A stretch of 64,000 bases of DNA, taken from Natronincola peptidivorans. Lineage in GTDB: Bacteria; Bacillota; Clostridia; Peptostreptococcales; Natronincolaceae. Made by a program: the position numbers and the translations under genes. Location of the stretch: the NCBI RefSeq assembly GCF_900111615.1, contig NZ_FOHU01000005.1, positions 94,963 to 158,962 on the forward strand. The letters run 5' to 3'. This document shows positions 40,476-49,188 of this stretch, piece after piece; position 1 is the stretch's first letter, and each line of letters starts with the position of its first letter. The notes below the pieces were generated by a model. The model did not search any database. It was not told where the DNA came from and saw only the letters and a list, made by a program, of their open reading frames with translations.

Positions 40476-42461
40476 CTACTGAGGTGGCAGTTGTTCTATG
40501 TAATGTCTTAACTCATCAGAAACAGCTGTATCTTCATAGAGATGTCCTAGATAATATGAAGTTCCTGAATGCCCTGTAATATAAAAGCCTACTAGGATCG
40601 TACTATTTGGATATCGATTTGAATAGGTAGTGATTTCTAGTAATTCTTTAATTATGTCAAAATTTCTAATTTCTACTCTTTCAGCTGCAGCTGTATCTCC
40701 AAGTCTCTCTAAAACTATATATTCTACATCCTCTGGAAGGAGGATAACATTTTCATAGTGCCCATGTTTCTTTAGCCATTGAAAAACGGAGTTGTAGCTT
40801 TGTCTTAATGCATAATTTATACGATTCCCATCAGTGTCCGTAAGGATGGCCATGGGATGACCCTCTAGGGGCTTTATCAGTTCTTCAAAGGCAACCCCTT
40901 CTACATCCTTCCTAAGATGCATTGTAAATTCCTGTATTTTTATAGGATCATATAATACGACAGATTTTTTAGCAGAACGGGGATCAGTAATTTCAATCCG
41001 TTCTATTTCTTCAGCTCTTTGGTGAATAATAGGAAATCTTTTTTCCTTATATTCTTTTGATTCGTACAAAGACTTTAGTGCTGCAGCGTATCTTTCTTCA
41101 TTGATAGGATATTCTCTTATTATATGCTTTCCATTTTTTAAACTATAAATAATATGCTGATATCTATAAATACCAACCATATCTTCGGGTCTTTCAGGTC
41201 CTTCTATTAAGCTTTCATGTAATTTAATCATGTTTTCGATGTTTACCTCCTGCTTAAAAACATAGCCATCCATGGAAATGGGGGTATCCTTGTCTTCCCT
41301 TGCTTCTAAACGAGTCCATCCATAATAGGATCCCAAATAAACCTGTTCCACATCTTCAGCCTTAGGTATCCGGTCAACATAACCAATAGCATCCACATTA
41401 ATAGCAGTCACCAGCATGAGGACAATCACTGTATAAGCAATATATCCCTTATAGGCACCCCAAACCTTGAAGGACTTTTCCATAATCATCTCCGCAATCC
41501 AATAGCCTAAAAATGAGCTGAATAGATATCCAAAAAGAGTTGTAAAGATACTAACTCCTGCAATGCTTGTAAAATAAATACCTCCCAGCAGCATACTGCA
41601 AACCGTTACACCATATTTAAAAATAGGCCGAACCACCTTAAAGGCAATAACATCCCCAGCTGCTTCCGCATTTCTTCCTTTATAAGCCAAATAAGCTCCT
41701 ATAAAGCAAAGAATAGCTGTTATCGCATAGGCTATTATCGTTCCTATCGAAATGTAGTCCCCATTTATCCTGCCATTTAGTAATACAAATAAAGGGAGAT
41801 GATTCTCTATTTTAGATGCCAAAACACTATTGTGGCCATAGCCGTAAAGTAGATTCCTTATATTAAAATGTAAAAGTATGAAAAATCCTGCTGGCAGCAT
41901 ATGTAGAATATAGGTAAATGCCATTTGTGCAATAGAGTTGCCCGTAAACATTCCTACAAATACCGCAATACTAAAAAACATAACCAGGAAAAGTGAAGTA
42001 TAGCCTAACCATTGTATTATATTGATAAAAGAATAATACTCACTTAGATTTGTAATGACTTGTAAAATCATCAGTATTATTGATGTCATAATAATTGGAA
42101 GAAGAAGTAATAATAATCCTGCTATAGTGTGACTACAGTATAGTACTTTTCTATTATAGGGTAGACTGTGCATCATTGCAGCAACGTCGCTTTGCTGCAT
42201 ATACCTAAATACTAGCGCAGCCATTACAACTGGTATTAGTAATATAAGTATAAGCTGAAAATTATTTGGGTTAGCAGCCAAATCTAAGGAATTGCCAAGC
42301 TGATGTTTTATCCATTCATCATGAATAGCATTTTTTATCATCATATGTCTTAAAGGCAGCATAAAAAAAAGTAGTAGTCCATATACAGCACTCACCCACC
42401 AAAATCGTTTGAAATTACTGAAAATCAAACCTTTACTAAATAAGGATGCTTTTAAGGTCAT
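40476..42461 (-). CDS. ABC transporter permease of a YtrA-type operon
   Basis: 661 residues. The first half has about eight membrane helices (RFWWVSAVYGLLLFFMLPLRHMMI onward, then two more after residue 270). Residues about 370-661 are a soluble, charged domain with repeated EDVE elements (EDVEQVYLG, EDVEYIVLERL), as in the extended permeases of clostridial GntR/ABC operons. It overlaps the ATPase gene by 26 bases. Likely an exporter or envelope-stress transporter subunit. Substrate unknown; the YtrABC group responds to wall-active antibiotics in Bacillus. Confidence 0.7.
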   Translation of the reverse strand: MTLKASLFSKGLIFSNFKRFWWVSAVYGLLLFFMLPLRHMMIKNAIHDEWIKHQLGNSLDLAANPNNFQLILILLIPVVMAALVFRYMQQSDVAAMMHSLPYNRKVLYCSHTIAGLLLLLLPIIMTSIILMILQVITNLSEYYSFINIIQWLGYTSLFLVMFFSIAVFVGMFTGNSIAQMAFTYILHMLPAGFFILLHFNIRNLLYGYGHNSVLASKIENHLPLFVLLNGRINGDYISIGTIIAYAITAILCFIGAYLAYKGRNAEAAGDVIAFKVVRPIFKYGVTVCSMLLGGIYFTSIAGVSIFTTLFGYLFSSFLGYWIAEMIMEKSFKVWGAYKGYIAYTVIVLMLVTAINVDAIGYVDRIPKAEDVEQVYLGSYYGWTRLEAREDKDTPISMDGYVFKQEVNIENMIKLHESLIEGPERPEDMVGIYRYQHIIYSLKNGKHIIREYPINEERYAAALKSLYESKEYKEKRFPIIHQRAEEIERIEITDPRSAKKSVVLYDPIKIQEFTMHLRKDVEGVAFEELIKPLEGHPMAILTDTDGNRINYALRQSYNSVFQWLKKHGHYENVILLPEDVEYIVLERLGDTAAAERVEIRNFDIIKELLEITTYSNRYPNSTILVGFYITGHSGTSYYLGHLYEDTAVSDELRHYIEQLPPQ

Positions 42462-43335
42462 AACCCATTCCCCCTAACTCGTAGATAAAGATTTCTTCTA
42501 ATGTCAGCGGCAAGATATCTAATACAGCTGGTTTGGCTTTTTCTATCATAGAAACTAACCTTCCTTTATCTCCTCTTGCAATCAATAGTACAACGCTTCC
42601 ATTTTGAGTACAATGCAAAACCTCTAGTTCTTCAAATAATCCCTCTGGTATTTCCTCTAAAAAGGCGATCTGCAGCTTATGTATATCAGATTTCATATTG
42701 TCTAGTTCCCTTTCAACTACAATTTTGCCATGATGAAGTATTCCCACATGATCACATACATCCTCCAGCTCCCGCAAATTATGAGAAGCGACCAATATAG
42801 TTGTTTGGCGTTCTGCAACATCCTGAAGCATTAGATTCCATACCTTTTTCCGCATCACTGGGTCCAAACCATCTACCGGCTCATCAAGAATCATGACTTC
42901 AGGCATGACACATATCCCCAACCAAAAGGCTACCTGTTTTTGCATACCCTTTGATAGTTTTGTAACTCTAATCCTTTTATCAATAGGGAATACCTCCCCT
43001 AGAGCTTGGAATCTTTCTTGATTCCAAGTAGGATAAATAGTAGCATAGAGCTTTGCAGTTTCCTCAATACTGTATTGAGAAAAAAAGTATGGATTGTCTG
43101 GTATATACACAATAGAAGACTTGACTATAGGATTTTCATAAACCGACTCTCCACCAACAGTGATTACCCCTTCGTCTTGCTTATAGATACCTACAAGATG
43201 CTTAATCAAGGTTGTTTTCCCAGCACCATTAGGACCCAGCAGTCCATATACAGATGCTTTTTTTATACGAATACTTAGATCATCCAATGCTTTTACGCTT
43301 CCAAAGCTTTTATTTAGATTTGTAACTTCTATCAT
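42436..43335 (-). CDS. ABC transporter ATP-binding protein of a YtrA-type operon
   Basis: The ATG at 43335 with AAGGAGGA eight bases upstream gives 299 residues; the longer frame adds 15 residues overlapping the gntR end. Walker A is GPNGAGKTT, the signature LSKGMQKQ and Walker B VMILDEPVDGLDP. The switch His is in VASHNL. It has the extra C-terminal domain of about 90 residues seen in exporter ATPases (CcmA/YtrB-like). The start codon lies one base after the gntR stop, which couples the two. Confidence 0.85.
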   Translation of the reverse strand: MIEVTNLNKSFGSVKALDDLSIRIKKASVYGLLGPNGAGKTTLIKHLVGIYKQDEGVITVGGESVYENPIVKSSIVYIPDNPYFFSQYSIEETAKLYATIYPTWNQERFQALGEVFPIDKRIRVTKLSKGMQKQVAFWLGICVMPEVMILDEPVDGLDPVMRKKVWNLMLQDVAERQTTILVASHNLRELEDVCDHVGILHHGKIVVERELDNMKSDIHKLQIAFLEEIPEGLFEELEVLHCTQNGSVVLLIARGDKGRLVSMIEKAKPAVLDILPLTLEEIFIYELGGMGYDLKSILI

Positions 43336-43336
43336 G

Positions 43337-43714
43337 CTATTTGTCCTCCTTCTTTTTGTAAATGGCATCAATATAGTCAATTAACTGACTTTTTGATACC
43401 TCCATATACCTAAGCTCAGCGATGACTTTTCCCAGCTCCTTCAATAACTCATCCTGTCTAACAGAATTGATGCTATCCTCTATAGGAGCAACGAAGCTTC
43501 CCTTCCCTTGTACAGAATAAATGAAGCCTTCTGCTTCTAAATCCTTATAGGCTTTTTGGATAGTGTTTGGATTGATGGTCAGGGACTGAGCTAGCTCTCT
43601 AACAGAAGGTATCTTTTCATTTGCCTTCAATACCTTTCTTATAATCAGAAGCTTTGTTTTTTCTTTAATTTGTTCATACAATGGTCTACGGTCTTTTAAA
43701 TCCAGCTGTATCAT
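43337..43714 (-). CDS. GntR family regulator, YtrA subfamily
   Basis: 125 residues. The N-terminal winged helix (LYEQIKEKTKLLIIRKVLKANEKIPSVRELAQSLTINPNTIQKAYKDLEAEGFI) has the PSVRELA and NPNTVQKAY pattern of GntR. The short C-terminal tail of about 50 residues without a ligand domain is diagnostic of YtrA-type regulators. It heads an operon with ABC ATPase and permease genes, the usual YtrA arrangement. A perfect 19-bp palindrome sits at its promoter, so self-repression is very likely. Confidence 0.87.
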   Translation of the reverse strand: MIQLDLKDRRPLYEQIKEKTKLLIIRKVLKANEKIPSVRELAQSLTINPNTIQKAYKDLEAEGFIYSVQGKGSFVAPIEDSINSVRQDELLKELGKVIAELRYMEVSKSQLIDYIDAIYKKKEDK

Positions 43715-43729
43715 AAGTACCCCCTAACT

Positions 43730-43748
43730 GTATTAATAATATTAATAC
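43730..43748. promoter_or_regulatory. YtrA-type GntR operator
   Basis: GTATTAATAATATTAATAC is a perfect 19-bp palindrome; the symmetry extends one more base on each side. A third half-site, TTAATACAG, follows at 43751-43759. It lies between the -10 box and the gntR start codon. Confidence 0.8.
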
Positions 43749-43763
43749 ACTTAATACAGTTCT

Positions 43764-43792
43764 AGGATATAATATGAGGATAATTTTGTCAA
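43764..43792 (-). promoter_or_regulatory. Promoter of the GntR/ABC operon
   Basis: On the minus strand TTGACA (43787-43792), a 17-base spacer and TATCCT (43764-43769). The palindrome follows directly. Confidence 0.65.
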
Positions 43793-43855
43793 TAGAAAAT
43801 AAAAATTTATTTTTTAGCCTCAACTGTGCTTAAATTTTTTCTATAAGATACAGAA

Positions 43856-43906
43856 AAAACCAATATCCTCAACGTATAAGAAAATACGTGAAGACATTGG
43901 TTTTTT
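43856..43906 (-). terminator. Composite long-hairpin terminator behind the topoisomerase A gene
   Basis: Outer arms AAAACCAAT (43856-43864) and ATTGGTTTT (43896-43904), inner hairpin ACGTAT (43872-43877) / ATACGT (43884-43889), with the section between nearly fully paired. It lies 33 bases beyond the stop at 43939. Confidence 0.78.
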
Positions 43907-43938
43907 AAAAGTAATAGAGAAGATGAAAATCATCAGCC

Positions 43939-46128
43939 TTAAAGCATCGATGTCTGAATAGGCCCGGCTTTTTGGAGAGAGTCTTCTTTTTTTAAAAAGG
44001 TGCCTATTGCCGGAACTTTGCCTTTATAGTAGTCCATATCAGCAAAAGACACATTTTCTGGTGCTATAATATTGGTCAATGTGCTATTGTTTTTAGATTT
44101 CAATACTTGTATACCAATAGAGCTTCTTGTAGTCTTGGCATTGATTCCTTCGGTATTAAAAACCAAAACCTTTTTTATACTGCTGACAGCTACCAGCTCC
44201 TTGTCTTCTGTTATATGTTCAATATAAACCAAGGGACTTTCATTTGAATAGGCATTGGCTAGCTGTTTTCTATTGGTCTTGGTCTGATAGCTTTCCAAAG
44301 GAATTTTAGCACATTTTCCGTTTTTATAGAAAAACAGCATATGTCCACTATAGTCATCAGTGGCAGCCATGTAAATAATTTTTTCATCATCCCCTAAACT
44401 TAATAGGTTCATTAAATAATCTCCTAAGCTGCTGGTTTTTTTATCCTCCAGCTCATAGCCTCTGATTTTGTAGACCACTTGTTTACTGGAGAACAATAAT
44501 AAATCTGATTTGTTATTGCCCTCTATCTCTTGAATAATAACATCATCATCCTTCAGTTTATGACCATTGCTGCTGCTCCTAAGGGATGCTAAGGTTACTT
44601 TTTTTAGATAGCTCTCCTTTGTTAAAAAGTATTTTACCTTATAATCTTCAATTAGTACCTCTTCTGATACTACTTCTACATGTTGTTCTTCAATTACTTC
44701 TGTTTTTCTAGGTTTTCCATACTTTTCTGATACTGCTTCTAGTTCTTTGATGATCAACCTATTGATTTTATTATCACTTTTCAGTGTATCCTCAAGATTT
44801 TTTATTTCTTTTTGTAGTACTTGAATATCCTTGGTTTTGTTTAAAATATATTCTTGGTTAAAGTTTCTTAGCTTTATATCCGCTATAAACTCCGCTTGTA
44901 TTTCATCCACTTCAAACCCCTTCATGAGGTTTGGAATAACCTCTTTGTCCTTCTTTGTATCCTTGACAATCTTTACTGCTTTATCTATATCTAAAAGAAT
45001 TTTTTCTAAACCCTTTAAAAGATGCAGCCGCTCACTTTTTTGTTTTACATCAAAAGCTAGTTGTCTCTTAATACAACGGATTCTGAAGACAGTCCATTCT
45101 TTAATGATCTCTTTTACTCCCAGCACCCTAGGATTGCCATTAATCAAAAGGTTAAAGTTGCAGCTAAAGGTATCCTGCAGGGTTGTCATCTTATACAATC
45201 GATTCATCAAGTGTTCAGCATCTGTATTTCTTTTTAGGTCTATGGTGATCTTCAAGCCTTCTTTGTCTGTTTCGTCTCTTATATCATTAATTTCTTTGAT
45301 TTTTCCTGCCTTCACCAGTTCTATAATTTTTTCTATGATTGCTTCAGTAGTGGTTGTATAGGGAATTTCATAGATTTCTATACAATTGTTCACTTTGTCA
45401 TAACGATATTTTCCTCTTAAATGAAAGGTGCCTCTACCGGTGTTATAGATTCCCTTAAACTCTGATTTGTTTAGGATAAACTGCCCACCTGATGAAAAAT
45501 CTGGCCCTTTTAAATACTGACTTATATCTACTTCTTCATTTTTAAGGAACTCAACGGTAGCTTTACATACCTCCTGTAAATTAAAGCTGCAGATGGAGCT
45601 TGCCATTCCTACTGCTATCCCCATATTGGGATTCACTAAAATATTTGGAAAGGTGGTAGGCAATAATTTAGGTTCTTGCATTGTATTATCATAATTTGGT
45701 ACAAAATCTACAGTATCCTTATGGATATCCTTAAAAAGCTCTTGACAAATCTCCTCTAATTTTGCTTCTGTATATCGAGGTGCTGCATAGGCCATTTCTT
45801 TAGAATAATTTTTGCCAAAATTTCCTTTGCTATCAATCAAGGGATGTAATAATGCTTCATTTCCTCTAGTTAGACGAACCATTGTCTCATAAATGGCGCC
45901 ATCTCCATGGGGATTTAATTTCATGGTTTGTCCAACAATATTTGCTGATTTGGTTTTGGCACCCTTCAATAAACCCATTTTAAACATGGTGTACAACAAT
46001 TTTCGATGGGATGGTTTTAATCCGTCAATCTCTGGTAATGCTCTTGAAATAATGACACTCATTGAATACGGCATGTAATTTTTTTCTAGGGTTTCTATTA
46101 CATTCAGTTGAGTTAGTTTAGACTGCAT
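43939..46128 (-). CDS. parC: Type IIA DNA topoisomerase subunit A (ParC/GyrA-like)
   Basis: 729 residues. The N-terminal breakage-reunion domain has MPYSMSVIISRALPEIDGLKPSHRKLLYTMF and the active-site Tyr in YAAPRYTEAKL (about residue 118), with GNFG and NPHGDGAIYE elements. The tower and coiled-coil region is at 340-480. The C-terminal part is shorter than in GyrA, without an obvious GyrA-box, which fits a decatenating topoisomerase IV or the extra type II enzyme many clostridia carry. It lies 26 bases downstream of the subunit B gene. The symbol is by analogy; a gyrase pair elsewhere cannot be checked here. Confidence 0.82.
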   Translation of the reverse strand: MQSKLTQLNVIETLEKNYMPYSMSVIISRALPEIDGLKPSHRKLLYTMFKMGLLKGAKTKSANIVGQTMKLNPHGDGAIYETMVRLTRGNEALLHPLIDSKGNFGKNYSKEMAYAAPRYTEAKLEEICQELFKDIHKDTVDFVPNYDNTMQEPKLLPTTFPNILVNPNMGIAVGMASSICSFNLQEVCKATVEFLKNEEVDISQYLKGPDFSSGGQFILNKSEFKGIYNTGRGTFHLRGKYRYDKVNNCIEIYEIPYTTTTEAIIEKIIELVKAGKIKEINDIRDETDKEGLKITIDLKRNTDAEHLMNRLYKMTTLQDTFSCNFNLLINGNPRVLGVKEIIKEWTVFRIRCIKRQLAFDVKQKSERLHLLKGLEKILLDIDKAVKIVKDTKKDKEVIPNLMKGFEVDEIQAEFIADIKLRNFNQEYILNKTKDIQVLQKEIKNLEDTLKSDNKINRLIIKELEAVSEKYGKPRKTEVIEEQHVEVVSEEVLIEDYKVKYFLTKESYLKKVTLASLRSSSNGHKLKDDDVIIQEIEGNNKSDLLLFSSKQVVYKIRGYELEDKKTSSLGDYLMNLLSLGDDEKIIYMAATDDYSGHMLFFYKNGKCAKIPLESYQTKTNRKQLANAYSNESPLVYIEHITEDKELVAVSSIKKVLVFNTEGINAKTTRSSIGIQVLKSKNNSTLTNIIAPENVSFADMDYYKGKVPAIGTFLKKEDSLQKAGPIQTSML

Positions 46129-46154
46129 TCTATTTCTCCTTTGGATTGTATTTT

Positions 46155-48134
46155 TTAAATTACATCCGATTCATCGATGTATTTATAACCATGTTCCGAG
46201 ATATATTCCTTTCTTCCTGCTAGGTTATCTCCTAGGAACAATTCAAAAGCTTCCTTGGTGGCCTCAGCCTCTGCTGGTGTAACCTTGATCAGTCTTCTGG
46301 TCTCTGGGTTCATAGTGGTCTGCCACATCATTTCTGGCTCATTCTCCCCTAATCCCTTTGATCTTTGGATTTTATAATTTTTCTTTAACTTCTTTATAAT
46401 TTTGTTCTTTTCTGCCTCCGAGTAGGCAAAAAATACATTTTCTTTAGCATCCGTGATCTCATACAATGGTGATTCTGCTATGTATACATACCCTCTTTCA
46501 ATTAAGGTAGGAGTCAGTACATACAGCATGGTTAGTATTAGTGTCCTTATTTGAAAGCCATCTACATCAGCATCTGTACAAAGAATAACCTTATTCCAAT
46601 TTAGCCTTTCTATATCAAAAAAGCTTAAATCATTGTGCTTGTTCTTGATTTCAACCCCACAACCCAATACCTTTAGAAGGTCTACAATAATATCATTCTT
46701 GAAAATTTTGTCATAATCAGATTTTAAACAGTTTAAGATTTTTCCTCTGACAGGTATAATTGCTTGAAATTCTGCATCTCTGCCCATTTTTGTTGAACCC
46801 AGTGCCGAGTCTCCCTCTACAATAAAAAGCTCTCTTTTGGCTATATCCTTACTTCTGCAATCAACAAATTTTTTCACCTTGTTGGAAAAATTATCAATGT
46901 TTTTGCTTAATTTCTTTCTAACGTCTATTCTAGTAAGCTCCGCCTTCTCTCTACTTCGCTTATTGATCAATACCTGTTCGATAATCTTTTCCAGATCTGC
47001 TTTATTCTCTGTAAAATAGATTTCTAGCTTTTCCTTCAAAAAAGTAGTCATAGCTTCTTGAATAAAACGATTTGTGATAGCTCTTTTTGTTTGATTTTCA
47101 TAGCTTGTAATCGTAGAGTAGGTATTGGTAACTAGAATCAAGCTGTCCTTTATATCTGTAAAGGTGACTCTTTTTTCGTTTTTTGTATATTTATTTTTAT
47201 CCTTTATAAAGCGATGTATTTGAGATGAAAGAGCACTGTCAACCGCTTTATCTGGCGAACCTCCATACTCTAAGAAGGAGGAATTATGGTAGTATTCTAG
47301 CATAGTATTTTCATTGTTGAAGGTAAAAGCCACTTGAATCTTCAGTTTATATTCTTCTTTGTCCTCCCGGTCTCTCCCCTTGGTTTCAAACTCATAATAT
47401 TGGGGAGTGGTGAAGCCTTTGTCCCCACTAATCTCCTGTACATAATCGATGATACCATTTCCGTAGAAATACTGAAAGGTCTCTTCTGTTTCTTCGTCAT
47501 ATAGTTTAAAGGTAACCCCTTTATTTACGATAGCTTGTCTTCTAAGGGTTTCCTTGAAAAAACTTAAGGGAATGTCTACATCATTAAAAACATCTAGATC
47601 TGGCTTCCATCGAATGATGGTGCCGGTGTGTTGATAATCATACTTTTCTTTTACCAAACCCCCAATATTCTCTCCCTTTTCAAAATGAAGATTATATTTG
47701 TGGCCATCTCGGTACACCTCTACTTCCATATATTCTGATGCAAATTGAGTAGCTGCGGTCCCTAATCCGTTCAGGCCAATACTGTATTGATAGTTGCTGC
47801 CTGAGTTGTTATTATATTTTCCTCCACCATAGAGAATTGTAAATACAATCTCCCAATTATACTTATCCTCCTTGGCATTATACTCCAGAGGGATTCCCCT
47901 TCCCTGGTCTCTAACTTCTATGGATTTATCCTTATAGCGAAATACCTCTATCAAGTCTCCAAAGCCTTCCTGTGCTTCATCTCTAGCATTAGCTACTATT
48001 TCCACAAGGGTGTGTCGGCAGCCTTCTATACCATCACTCCCAAAGATCACCCCGGGCCTAAGCCTAACCTTATCCTTTTCTTCTAAGGTTGAAAGGCTAT
48101 CGTTTCCATAATTATTTTGCTTTTCTACACCCAT
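46155..48134 (-). CDS. parE: Type IIA DNA topoisomerase subunit B (ParE/GyrB-like)
   Basis: 659 residues. The N-terminal GHKL ATPase domain has HTLVEIVANARDEAQEG, the DQGRGIP loop and GLNGLGTAATQFAS. The transducer domain is at about 220-390. The TOPRIM domain has LFIVEGDSALG (catalytic Glu) and TDADVDGFQIRTL (the DxD metal pair). The C-terminal QRSKGLGENEPEMMW segment is present. Length is normal for ParE-type subunits. Operon order is B then A. An AGAGGG site precedes the ATG; the promoter region upstream is only weakly consensus. Confidence 0.85.
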   Translation of the reverse strand: MGVEKQNNYGNDSLSTLEEKDKVRLRPGVIFGSDGIEGCRHTLVEIVANARDEAQEGFGDLIEVFRYKDKSIEVRDQGRGIPLEYNAKEDKYNWEIVFTILYGGGKYNNNSGSNYQYSIGLNGLGTAATQFASEYMEVEVYRDGHKYNLHFEKGENIGGLVKEKYDYQHTGTIIRWKPDLDVFNDVDIPLSFFKETLRRQAIVNKGVTFKLYDEETEETFQYFYGNGIIDYVQEISGDKGFTTPQYYEFETKGRDREDKEEYKLKIQVAFTFNNENTMLEYYHNSSFLEYGGSPDKAVDSALSSQIHRFIKDKNKYTKNEKRVTFTDIKDSLILVTNTYSTITSYENQTKRAITNRFIQEAMTTFLKEKLEIYFTENKADLEKIIEQVLINKRSREKAELTRIDVRKKLSKNIDNFSNKVKKFVDCRSKDIAKRELFIVEGDSALGSTKMGRDAEFQAIIPVRGKILNCLKSDYDKIFKNDIIVDLLKVLGCGVEIKNKHNDLSFFDIERLNWNKVILCTDADVDGFQIRTLILTMLYVLTPTLIERGYVYIAESPLYEITDAKENVFFAYSEAEKNKIIKKLKKNYKIQRSKGLGENEPEMMWQTTMNPETRRLIKVTPAEAEATKEAFELFLGDNLAGRKEYISEHGYKYIDESDVI

Positions 48135-48329
48135 TTCTGTCCCTCTTTTCTTATGTAAATACTATTTATAATCATATCATATTCATTGCTGATTTATCGA
48201 CCCATCTTATGACCTGTTTTTTATTTCCATTCTTTTGTTTACTCTTCTATATTTTGGTATTTAATGCTTATCTAAGAAACAGTATACCAAAGCTATCCTT
48301 AACGAACAAGCGTTTTGCAAAAATTTATG

Positions 48330-48377
48330 AAAGCCCCTTAGTAACAATGCCTTCTTTAATCGTCACTAAGGAGCTTT
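48330..48377 (-). terminator. Terminator of the sensor-MFS/acetyltransferase operon
   Basis: AAAGCCCCTTAGT (48330-48342) pairs with ACTAAGGAGCTTT (48365-48377) with one mismatch and a 22-base loop. The minus-strand tail runs into CATAAATTTTTGC. The 302-base gap (48135-48436) otherwise holds only the parE upstream region. Confidence 0.65.
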
Positions 48378-48436
48378 TGGAAGAGCCCTTGACTCATCAT
48401 CCAGCTTAGGGCCAAATTGTAGTTTTTTTCCTCATA

Positions 48437-49186
48437 CTATCCCAGCATATTATAAGCATCAAATCTATACTGAGCTTTTGTTCTTTTTGCAAAAGATACT
48501 GTATCAGCAAGCCCTTCTCTATTTAGCCGAAAGCCCACATAACCTGCCTCTAAAAGCTTCTTTTGTTTGACTATATTATTAACAGGAATCATCTGCATGC
48601 TATTGAAATCCAGTGATAATGCACTTCGCAAGTCCTTGTAGAAGATGTATCTCAAACGTCCGTTATACATTTTCTGTATATCAATTAAAAGCATGTTTAC
48701 TGAAAAGATGTTGTGAACACTAGGGTAATTTTGAGGTGAGGCAATGGTGAAAATATGACGGTGCTTTTTGATCTGACGCAGCATTTCAAGGGCAATTACC
48801 AGCATTTTCTTCTGTAGTCCGTTTCCTCTAAAATCAGGATGTACATTGGTCACTTCCAAATGAACCACTTGATTAAACTGCCACTTCTGCAGTCCAATAT
48901 ACGGTCCAAGGTTTTCTTCTAAGTCCTCTGGAAATAGAACTGCTCGAAATGCAATTAGTGTTTTTTCAACAAATATGCCAAATAGCATGCCTTTTGTTCC
49001 CAACATACTTTGAAATTCTTCTGGAGTAATTGTTACGCATAACTCCCAGCTATCTAATTGTTTTAGGATCCTTTGATGTAAATCTACTACCTCCTGCAAG
49101 TGTGTTTCATTTAGCATAATCATTTCGTATGTATAGTATTTTGAGTCATTCATATTTTTTATATAACCGCTATCAATCACTGCCAT
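48437..49186 (-). CDS. GNAT-family N-acetyltransferase
   Basis: 249 residues. The acetyl-CoA-binding core includes HLEVTNVHPDFRGNGLQKKMLVIALEML (about residues 108-135), where the RGNGLQKKM segment is the pyrophosphate-binding loop, and FTIASPQNYPSVHNIFSVNM afterwards. It extends about 80 residues beyond a minimal GNAT fold. It begins two bases after the stop of the sensor-fused MFS gene, so the two are certainly co-expressed. The substrate is unknown: it may modify the solute that the MFS partner carries, or a protein. Confidence 0.72.
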   Translation of the reverse strand: MAVIDSGYIKNMNDSKYYTYEMIMLNETHLQEVVDLHQRILKQLDSWELCVTITPEEFQSMLGTKGMLFGIFVEKTLIAFRAVLFPEDLEENLGPYIGLQKWQFNQVVHLEVTNVHPDFRGNGLQKKMLVIALEMLRQIKKHRHIFTIASPQNYPSVHNIFSVNMLLIDIQKMYNGRLRYIFYKDLRSALSLDFNSMQMIPVNNIVKQKKLLEAGYVGFRLNREGLADTVSFAKRTKAQYRFDAYNMLG

Positions 49187-49188
49187 TC

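Noticed and set aside
12001-44000. CRISPR array or tandem repeat system from the recurring AAAACCCAG hairpins
   Set aside because: Copies are single, kilobases apart and each sits just after a stop codon; there are no regular spacers and no cas genes.
48089-48409. Plus-strand 106-codon frame over the parE start and gap
   Set aside because: Overlaps the real parE start on the other strand, contains the operon terminator and has no ribosome site; the composition is that of a shadow frame.
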